The position numbers and the translations under genes are program-made. The notes under the pieces are model-generated. The model searched no databases. It was not told the DNA's origin and worked only from the letters and a program-made list of their open reading frames with translations. Of a stretch of 8,792 bases of DNA, positions 1 through 5,450 are shown one piece after another (the first letter of the stretch is position 1; each line of letters starts with the position of its first letter). The DNA lies in assembly GCA_937927965.1 (NCBI GenBank), contig CALEZA010000012.1:1-8792 (forward strand), in the 5' to 3' direction. This DNA is from an uncultured Candidatus Planktophila sp. (GTDB lineage: Bacteria; Actinomycetota; Actinomycetes; Nanopelagicales; Nanopelagicaceae).

Positions 1-305
1 CAGCTGAGAAGCAGGCTAAGAAGGCAGCTGTAAAGGTCACAGGTCTTGGACTTCCATCAGAGATGGCTCCATTTATTGAGAATGGAACTGTTGAGAAGGT
101 TGGTCTCTGGAACCCAATCGACCTCGGCTATGTTGCTGTTTACGCAGCAGGATATGCAAAGGCGAAGACTTTCACAGGCAAGGTCGGTTCTTCGTTCAAG
201 GCTGGAAAGACCACATACAAGGTCACAGCTGGAGGAATCACATACCTTGGCGATCCATTTACCTTCACAAAGGAAAATATCGCAACATTCAAGAAGATCT
301 ACTAA
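1..305 (+). CDS. rhaS: Sugar ABC transporter substrate-binding protein, rhamnose (RhaS) type, C-terminal fragment
   Basis: Open frame from base 3 to the TAA at 303-305; the 5' part lies outside the window and 100 residues are visible. The fragment contains VTGLGLPSE, then GTVEKVGLWNPIDLGY and VAVYAAGYA. This is the pattern of the C-terminal lobe of periplasmic-binding-protein-like sugar receptors of the RhaS/LsrB group (known family pattern). The role would be extracellular capture of L-rhamnose, probably as a lipoprotein, for delivery to an ABC permease. Signal peptide and lipobox cannot be seen. The rhamnose assignment rests mainly on the rhaM-rhaI-rhaEW-rhaB genes immediately downstream on the same strand; an autoinducer-2 or other pentose/deoxyhexose receptor is the alternative. 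The end is basic (KENIATFKKIY). It is followed by two stem-loops rather than directly by the next gene, so the transporter genes may be expressed at a different level from the catabolic genes. Confidence 0.8.
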   Translation, partial: AEKQAKKAAVKVTGLGLPSEMAPFIENGTVEKVGLWNPIDLGYVAVYAAGYAKAKTFTGKVGSSFKAGKTTYKVTAGGITYLGDPFTFTKENIATFKKIY

Positions 306-320
306 TTCTTACACTGTAAT

Positions 321-349
321 TCTTGCTGATAAGAAATTATCAGCGAAGA
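321..349 (+). other. Perfect 8-bp stem-loop with GAAA (GNRA) tetraloop after rhaS
   Basis: GCTGATAA (325-332), loop GAAA (333-336), TTATCAGC (337-344). Across a single bulged G345, TCTT (321-324) further pairs with AAGA (346-349). It begins 19 nt after the rhaS stop. There is no T-run after it (GTTTGTAG follows), so it is a poor intrinsic terminator. A GNRA-capped stem at this place suits a 3'-end stabiliser or processing site for the upstream transporter mRNA. That role is an inference. Confidence 0.6.
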
Positions 350-357
350 GTTTGTAG

Positions 358-418
358 GAGTTCTTTGGGGCTCTGCTCGTTCCTAGCGAGCGGGCAGAGC
401 CTCAGAGGAACTCTTATT
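358..418 (+). terminator. Long imperfect stem-loop, possible weak terminator or attenuator between rhaS and rhaM
   Basis: GAGTTC (358-363) pairs with GAACTC (408-413). Inside it GGCTCT (369-374) pairs with AGAGCC (396-401) and GCTCG (375-379) with CGAGC (387-391), leaving a 4-nt bulge (392-395) and a 7-nt loop. A short T-rich tail (TTATT) follows the stem. The stem is GC-rich against its surroundings, which fits an intrinsic terminator or attenuator separating the transporter genes from rhaM. The tail is short, so termination would be partial. Confidence 0.5.
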
Positions 419-421
419 AAC

Positions 422-441
422 TGATCATGAGTTGATATGAG
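422..441. repeat. Tandem direct repeat in the rhaM leader, candidate operator
   Basis: TGATCATGAG (422-431) is followed one base later by TGATATGAG (433-441), giving an 11-bp period, about one helical turn. It lies between the stem-loop and the rhaM Shine-Dalgarno, where a transcription-factor site would be expected. I see no convincing -35/-10 pair around it, and the binding role is speculative. Confidence 0.25.
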
Positions 442-460
442 AAAACTACAAAGAAACTAG

Positions 461-466
461 AGGTGG
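461..466 (+). promoter_or_regulatory. Ribosome binding site that fixes the rhaM start at 472
   Basis: AGGTGG lies 5 nt upstream of the ATG at 472. The alternative GTG at 463 is inside this motif and would have no ribosome binding site of its own, so 472 is preferred. Confidence 0.65.
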
Positions 467-471
467 GTTGC

Positions 472-795
472 ATGGAACGCGTTGGTTTTAGGTTGAAGCT
501 ACGCGCTGACCGACTCGATGAGTATGTCGAGCATCATGCCAATGTATGGCCAGAGATGCTCGCTGCTCTCACAGAGACCGGATGGCACAACTACTCCCTA
601 TTTCTAGATCGCAACGATGCGACTTTGATTGGTTACTTTGAGACACCAGATCTCCAAGCTGCTCTTGATGGGATGGCTTCAAGAGAGATCAATGAAAAAT
701 GGCAAGCCTTTATGGCTCCATTCTTTGAAGAGTTAGAAGATAAGCGACCCGATGAAGGTTTCTTAAAACTCGAAAATATTTTTTATCTACCCTAA
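472..795 (+). CDS. rhaM: L-rhamnose mutarotase
   Basis: Interconverts alpha and beta anomers of L-rhamnose in the cytoplasm so that the isomerase receives its preferred form. The product is 107 residues (E. coli RhaM has 104) and belongs to the dimeric alpha/beta-barrel mutarotase family. The alignment to E. coli is nearly gap-free: Y18 and H22, the E. coli catalytic pair, fall at identical positions in DEYVEHHANVWPEM. HNYSLFLD follows at 39-46, and the protein ends in IFYLP, matching the E. coli VFYLP end. The first of the E. coli active-site tryptophans (W76) corresponds to W77 here, but the second (W77) is replaced by Q78. The start at 472 is chosen because AGGTGG (461-466) precedes it; a GTG at 463 would add three residues. 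It is the first gene of the catabolic run, 23 nt before rhaI. Confidence 0.93.
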   Translation: MERVGFRLKLRADRLDEYVEHHANVWPEMLAALTETGWHNYSLFLDRNDATLIGYFETPDLQAALDGMASREINEKWQAFMAPFFEELEDKRPDEGFLKLENIFYLP

Positions 796-818
796 ACGAA
801 AGAGATAGGTGAACCATC

Positions 819-1985
819 ATGGCTGACAAGAACGAGGTCAAGGCAGTACTCAATCGTTTGGGAGTGGAAACTCCTTCTTGGGCATATGGAAATTCAGGTA
901 CGCGCTTTAAGGTCTTCGGACAACCGGGAGTGCCTCGCGATCCATATGAGAAGGTGGCAGATGCTGCTCAAGTGCATAAATACACAGGTGCGGCTCCAAC
1001 TGTCGCCCTTCATATTCCTTGGGATAAAGTCGATGATTACAAGGACTTTGGAGCTCACGCACAGAGCCTTGGAGTAAAGCTCGGCACTATCAATTCAAAT
1101 ACCTTCCAAGATGATCAATACATTCTTGGTTCGGTCTGTGCACCAGATCCTAAGGTGCGTGCAAATGCTGTAAAGCATCTCCTTGATTGCATCGACATTA
1201 TGGATCAGACCGGTGTGCGCGACCTTAAACTCTGGTTTGCTGATGGAACGAACTATCCAGGACAAGATGACATCGCAGATCGTCAAAATCGCTTAGCTGA
1301 GTCACTTGCGCAGGTCTATACACGCCTTGGTGATCATCAGCGAATGCTTCTTGAATATAAGTTCTTTGAGCCAGCTTTCTACCACACAGATGTTCCTGAC
1401 TGGGGAACTTCACTTCTGCACTGTATGGCACTTGGCCCAAAAGCGATGGTTGTTGTTGATACTGGTCACCATGCACCAGGAACTAATATCGAATTTATCG
1501 TTGCAGGACTACTACGCGCTAAGCGCTTGGGTGCATTCGACTTCAATTCTCGCTTCTATGCCGATGACGACTTAATTGTGGGAGCAGCAGATCCTTTCCA
1601 GCTCTTCCGTATTATGCATGAGGTTAATATCAATGGTGGATTTGCTGTTGATACACCTGTTTCCTATGTCCTCGATCAATGCCACAACATTGAAGCGAAG
1701 ATTCCAGGACAAATTCGCTCCATCATGAATGTTCAGGAAGCAGTTGCAAAGGCAGTTCTCGTTGATCAGGTTGCACTCAAAGCAGCTCAGCGCTCAGGCG
1801 ATGTTCTTGCAGCTCATGAAGTTCTCATGGATGCATTTAATACAGATGTGCGTGGACTCTTGCGTGAGTGGCGCGAAGATAAGGGAATTGATCCAGAGCC
1901 AATGAAGGCTTATGCAGCTAGCGGTTATGCCGCCAAGATTGCAGCAGATCGTGTCGGTGGTAATCAAGCAGGCTGGGGAGCTTAA
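819..1985 (+). CDS. rhaI: L-rhamnose isomerase, RhaI family (Pseudomonas stutzeri-like TIM barrel)
   Basis: Catalyses L-rhamnose to L-rhamnulose with two divalent metal ions. The 388-residue protein resembles the P. stutzeri / Gram-positive RhaI type rather than E. coli RhaA. Ligands can be placed by fixed spacing against the P. stutzeri enzyme, recalled from memory: E179 (LLEYKFFEP), D214 and H217 (VVVDTGHHAPG), D249 and D251 (YADDDL), and D286 (LDQCHNIE). H65 in LHIPWD matches the sugar-contacting His. The position of P. stutzeri H281 holds D241 (GAFDFNSRFY instead of FHFN), a possible subfamily metal-ligand variant. The start ATG has AGGTGA (807-812) 6 nt upstream. The stop is 4 nt before the rhaEW start, so translation is probably coupled. 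The GC-rich tail ends GNQAGWGA. Cytoplasmic. Confidence 0.95.
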   Translation: MADKNEVKAVLNRLGVETPSWAYGNSGTRFKVFGQPGVPRDPYEKVADAAQVHKYTGAAPTVALHIPWDKVDDYKDFGAHAQSLGVKLGTINSNTFQDDQYILGSVCAPDPKVRANAVKHLLDCIDIMDQTGVRDLKLWFADGTNYPGQDDIADRQNRLAESLAQVYTRLGDHQRMLLEYKFFEPAFYHTDVPDWGTSLLHCMALGPKAMVVVDTGHHAPGTNIEFIVAGLLRAKRLGAFDFNSRFYADDDLIVGAADPFQLFRIMHEVNINGGFAVDTPVSYVLDQCHNIEAKIPGQIRSIMNVQEAVAKAVLVDQVALKAAQRSGDVLAAHEVLMDAFNTDVRGLLREWREDKGIDPEPMKAYAASGYAAKIAADRVGGNQAGWGA

Positions 1986-1989
1986 GTAG

Positions 1990-4026
1990 ATGAGTAAGAA
2001 GACAATCGAAGAATTATTGGGACGAAGTAACCGCCTGGGGAGCAATCCAAAATTTACCAACTATGCAGGTGGAAACACTTCTGCAAAGGGTGAGGCTCTC
2101 GACCCCTCCACAGGGGAGAGCGTTGAAGTCCTTTATGTTAAGGGCTCTGGGGGCGATCTTGGAACTCTGAAAGAATCAGGACTTGCAGCTCTCTATCTCG
2201 ACCGCATGCGTGCTCTTGTTAATGTTTATCGTGGTGTTGAGCATGAAGATGAGATGGTTGCTCTCTTTGATTACTGCACCTTTGGCCGCGGTGGAGCCGC
2301 TCCGTCAATCGACACAGCGATGCATGGTCTCGTTGAAGTCAACCATGTCGATCACCTCCATCCAGATTCCATCATCGCACTTGCTACCGCTGCAGATGGC
2401 CCTGCCCTCACACGCGAATGTTTCGGGGATGAAATTCTCTGGGTTGATTGGCGTCGTCCAGGTTTTCAACTTGGATTAGATATTGCCAAGATTGCAAAGG
2501 AAAATCCTTCAGCTAAAGGCGCAGTTCTCGGTGGACATGGTTTGACGACATGGGCGCAGAGTTCTGAAGAGTGCGAGAAGCGCTCTATTGAAGCAATTGA
2601 GAAGGCTGAGAAGTTTCTTGCTGCAAAGGGTAAGAAGGATCCATTTGGAACACTGGTGAAGGAGTGGGCACCACTTTCTCCTGAAGCCCGTCGCGAGAAG
2701 GCAGCACTACTTGCCCCAGCTCTTCGCGGTATCGCATCTCTTGATAACCCAATGCTCGGGCACTTCAACGATAGTGATGTGGTTCTTGACTTCATCTCGC
2801 ACTCTGAATTGACTCGTCTTGCAGCTCTTGGAACATCTTGTCCAGATCACTTCCTGCGCACCAAGATTTCACCTATGGTTCTTGATACTCCTGCAGATGC
2901 ATCGGTGGAAGATGTTATTGCTCGTGCTCACGAACTCCATGTGACATATCGAGAGACTTACGCTGCTTACTACAAGAAGTATGCAACTGCAGATTCACCA
3001 GCAATGCGAGGTGCTGATCCACTCATCATCTTGGTGCCAGGTGTTGGAATGTTTAGCTATGGAAAAGATAAGCAGACCGCTCGTGTTGCAGGTGAGTTTT
3101 ATATCAACGCAATCAATGTAATGCGTGGTGCCGAATCCGTCTCAACATATAAGCCAATCGATGAGTCCGAGAAGTTCAACATTGAGTATTGGGAGCTTGA
3201 AGAAGCAAAGCTGCGTCGCATGCCGAAACCAAAGCCTTTGGCTGGTCGCATCGCAATCGTCACAGGTGGTGGCTCAGGCATTGGCAAGGCAACTTCACTA
3301 CGACTTGCTTCAGAGGGTGCTTGCGTTGTCGTTGCAGATCGCGATCTTGATGCAGCAAGCGCAGTTGCAGCCGAAATTGGAGGAGCTGATAAGGCGATAG
3401 CTGTGAAAGTAGATGTTACGGATGAAGAGGCAATAATCGCCACAGTCCATGCATCTTCTCTCGCTTTTGGAGGAGTAGATCTTGTAGTCAACAATGCGGG
3501 ACTATCACTTTCTAAGCCTCTCACTGAGACAACAGTTGCAGATTGGGATCTCCAACATGATGTGATGGCTCGAGGTTCATTCCTTATGTCACGCGAATCT
3601 GCAAAGGCGATGATTGCTCAGAAGATGGGTGGCGATATCGTCTATATCTCATCAAAGAACTCCATCTTTGCTGGTCCCAATAACATCGCATACGGAGCTA
3701 CAAAGGCAGATCAAGCTCATCAGGTGCGTTTACTTGCAGCAGAGCTAGGTGCTCACCAGATTCGCGTTAATGGAGTGAACCCTGATGGTGTTGTTCGTGG
3801 CTCTGGAATCTTCTCATCAGGGTGGGGTGCAAATCGCGCTGCTGTTTATGGAGTAGATGAAGAGAAGCTGGGAGAGTATTACGCACAGCGATCGATTTTG
3901 AAGCGAGAAGTTCTTCCAGAACATATTGCTGCTGCGGTATTTGTTCTTTGCGCATCTGATTTGCAGCTCACCACTGGCCTTCATATTCCTGTCGACTCAG
4001 GCGTTGCAGCCGCATTTATGCGCTAA
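1990..4026 (+). CDS. rhaEW: Bifunctional L-rhamnulose-1-phosphate aldolase / L-lactaldehyde dehydrogenase
   Basis: A 678-residue two-domain fusion, close to the length of Bacillus subtilis RhaEW (YuxG, about 690). Residues about 1-380 form a class II aldolase domain with KFTNYAGGNTS near the N-terminus, the zinc-binding motif DHLHPDS (H122, H124) and GGHGLTTW (H183). Residues about 416-678 form a short-chain dehydrogenase: TGGGSGIG cofactor loop (425-432), D450 at the end of strand 2 (favours NAD over NADP), NNAG (501-504), S555 and Y568-x3-K572 as the catalytic residues. The first half splits L-rhamnulose-1-phosphate into DHAP and L-lactaldehyde and the second oxidises the aldehyde to L-lactate; the fusion may limit release of the reactive aldehyde (inference). 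GGGGAG (1975-1980) overlaps the rhaI 3' end and serves as ribosome binding site. RhaB starts 5 nt after its stop. All expected catalytic residues are present. Confidence 0.93.
   Translation: MSKKTIEELLGRSNRLGSNPKFTNYAGGNTSAKGEALDPSTGESVEVLYVKGSGGDLGTLKESGLAALYLDRMRALVNVYRGVEHEDEMVALFDYCTFGRGGAAPSIDTAMHGLVEVNHVDHLHPDSIIALATAADGPALTRECFGDEILWVDWRRPGFQLGLDIAKIAKENPSAKGAVLGGHGLTTWAQSSEECEKRSIEAIEKAEKFLAAKGKKDPFGTLVKEWAPLSPEARREKAALLAPALRGIASLDNPMLGHFNDSDVVLDFISHSELTRLAALGTSCPDHFLRTKISPMVLDTPADASVEDVIARAHELHVTYRETYAAYYKKYATADSPAMRGADPLIILVPGVGMFSYGKDKQTARVAGEFYINAINVMRGAESVSTYKPIDESEKFNIEYWELEEAKLRRMPKPKPLAGRIAIVTGGGSGIGKATSLRLASEGACVVVADRDLDAASAVAAEIGGADKAIAVKVDVTDEEAIIATVHASSLAFGGVDLVVNNAGLSLSKPLTETTVADWDLQHDVMARGSFLMSRESAKAMIAQKMGGDIVYISSKNSIFAGPNNIAYGATKADQAHQVRLLAAELGAHQIRVNGVNPDGVVRGSGIFSSGWGANRAAVYGVDEEKLGEYYAQRSILKREVLPEHIAAAVFVLCASDLQLTTGLHIPVDSGVAAAFMR
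2095..2121 (+). other. GC-rich stem-loop inside rhaEW
   Basis: GCTCTC (2095-2100) pairs with GAGAGC (2116-2121) and CCCT (2104-2107) with AGGG (2112-2115), with bulge GAC and loop CCAC. It lies about 105 nt into the gene. It may be a coincidence of coding sequence. Confidence 0.3.
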
Positions 4027-4031
4027 CTCCC

Positions 4032-5432
4032 ATGTTTGATTTTCTCGCTGTAGATCTCGGGGCAACGAGTGGTCGAGTCGCTATTGGCAGTGTCAATAGC
4101 GACTCGATTTCACTCAATGTTGTGCACCGCTTTCTCCACGAAGTAATCAAGGAAGATGATGGCTCTTTACTGTGGGATTGGAAGAAGATCTACGGAGAAG
4201 TCATCACAGGGCTGCAGTTAGCCGCTACACAGAGCGATCCCATCAGCCTTGGCATAGATTCATGGGCAGTTGATTACAGCTTTATAGGGCCAAATAACGA
4301 ACTTTTAGGCGATATCCACGCCTATCGTGACCCTCGCAACGAAAAGGCCTTTCATGATGTTGTTCAGGCCTTAGGTCGCGAGCGCATCTACTCCACTACT
4401 GGAATTCAATTCCTGCCTTTTAATACCATCTACCAACTCTATGCTTCACGAATATTGCCAGAGTATGAACGGGCAGAGACTTTCTTGATGTTGCCTGATC
4501 TCATTAACTTTCTCCTCACAGGAGTCAAATCAACTGAAGTTACAAATGCATCCAGCACTCAATTGCTCAACACATCTACTCGTCAATGGGATAACGAGCT
4601 AATTGCTCTGGCTGGAATAAAACCTTCTCTCTTTGGGCCTCTGCACGAACCTGGCACTCTCCTCGGTGCTATTAAGAACTTCGATGGTCTCAATGGCATT
4701 AATGTTGTTGCAACTGCTTCCCATGACACAGCTGCTGCAATTGCAGGTGTGCCATTCAGTAATCGAGATAGAGAGGCATACATCTCTAGTGGCACTTGGT
4801 CACTTGTTGGAGTTGAGACAGATTCACCAGTGACTACCCCATCGGCATTTGCAGCAAATGTCACTAATGAACTTGGTGTTGAGAACACAGTGAGGGTCCT
4901 TAAGAATGTGACAGGAATGTGGATTCTTGAAGAGTGTCGTCGGGCATGGCAACTCGATGGGGTTGAATATCAGATGCCCGAACTCTTAGCCCTTGCTGAG
5001 CAATCTCATGGCTTTTCAACTCTAATTGACCCTAATGATCCTCTCTTTGCCCCTCCAGGGGCTATGCCAGAGCGCATCACCACTTATTGTCTGGAGAGGG
5101 GCTTAACGCCTCCTGCAACCCATGGAGAGTTTGCTATCTGCATCCTTAAGAGCCTAGCCCACGCCTATAAAAAGACTTTGGCGGAGATCGCCGCTGTCAC
5201 TGGGCGTGAGATTGAGCTCGTTCACATCCTCGGTGGTGGCTCACAGAATGATCTACTCAACCAACTCACTGCAGATATCTGTGGCATTACCGTTAAAACA
5301 GGTCCCGTGGAGGCCACACTCTTCGGAAATATCGCCGTGCAAGCTATCTCGGCTGGTGTGGTCAAAAACCTCTCTGAGGCTCGCATATTGATTGAAAAAT
5401 CTTTTACATCGAAGGTATTTATCCCCCGTTAA
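4032..5432 (+). CDS. rhaB: L-rhamnulokinase, FGGY carbohydrate kinase
   Basis: Phosphorylates L-rhamnulose at C1 with ATP, the step between RhaI and RhaEW. It has 466 residues (E. coli RhaB 489). Family features in order: VDLGATSGRV (7-16, phosphate-binding start of the first actin-like lobe), GIDSWAVDY (74-82), ASHDTAAA with the probable catalytic base D232, YISSGTWSLVG (250-260), NVTGMWILEECRRAW (292-306), and HILGGGSQNDLLNQL (398-412, adenosine region). The N- and C-terminal lobes are both complete. The ATG lies 5 nt after the rhaEW stop and no Shine-Dalgarno is visible in CGCTAACTCCC, so initiation probably depends on ribosomes finishing rhaEW. A 14-bp perfect inverted repeat occupies codons 14-26. 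Last gene of the rhamnose run; no obvious terminator follows before the next ORF 17 nt on. Confidence 0.94.
   Translation: MFDFLAVDLGATSGRVAIGSVNSDSISLNVVHRFLHEVIKEDDGSLLWDWKKIYGEVITGLQLAATQSDPISLGIDSWAVDYSFIGPNNELLGDIHAYRDPRNEKAFHDVVQALGRERIYSTTGIQFLPFNTIYQLYASRILPEYERAETFLMLPDLINFLLTGVKSTEVTNASSTQLLNTSTRQWDNELIALAGIKPSLFGPLHEPGTLLGAIKNFDGLNGINVVATASHDTAAAIAGVPFSNRDREAYISSGTWSLVGVETDSPVTTPSAFAANVTNELGVENTVRVLKNVTGMWILEECRRAWQLDGVEYQMPELLALAEQSHGFSTLIDPNDPLFAPPGAMPERITTYCLERGLTPPATHGEFAICILKSLAHAYKKTLAEIAAVTGREIELVHILGGGSQNDLLNQLTADICGITVKTGPVEATLFGNIAVQAISAGVVKNLSEARILIEKSFTSKVFIPR
4073..4107. repeat. 14-bp perfect inverted repeat within the start of rhaB
   Basis: TCGAGTCGCTATTG (4073-4086) and CAATAGCGACTCGA (4094-4107) are exact reverse complements separated by the 7-nt loop GCAGTGT. 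G4072 and T4108 add a wobble pair in RNA. It lies 46 nt after the rhaEW stop and 41 nt after the rhaB ATG, in codons for a variable turn just after the conserved GRV. As RNA it is a very stable hairpin; as DNA it is a plausible dimeric-protein site. Confidence 0.9.
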
Positions 5433-5436
5433 CGAT

Positions 5437-5450
5437 TACCCTAGCGTTTA
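5437..5450 (+). promoter_or_regulatory. Candidate -10 element for leaderless transcription of the Fe-S reductase
   Basis: TACCCT (5437-5442) fits the actinobacterial TANNNT -10 and ends 7 nt before the ATG at 5450. Initiation at the usual distance would place +1 at or next to the A of the start codon. No Shine-Dalgarno precedes this ATG, as a leaderless gene would show. I see no good -35 at 16-18 nt upstream, which is common in actinobacterial promoters. Confidence 0.45.

Noticed and set aside
414..460. Sigma-70-type promoter for rhaM (TTATTA with TATGAG)
   Set aside because: Both hexamers are poor matches; too weak to list as a promoter.
463..471. GTG start of rhaM at 463
   Set aside because: It overlaps the AGGTGG ribosome binding site. 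The ATG at 472 has correct spacing and aligns Y18/H22 with E. coli numbering.
3099..3524. 141-codon minus-strand ORF opposite rhaEW
   Set aside because: It is low-complexity Ser/Ala/Thr-rich and antisense to the conserved dehydrogenase domain; a shadow of coding bias.
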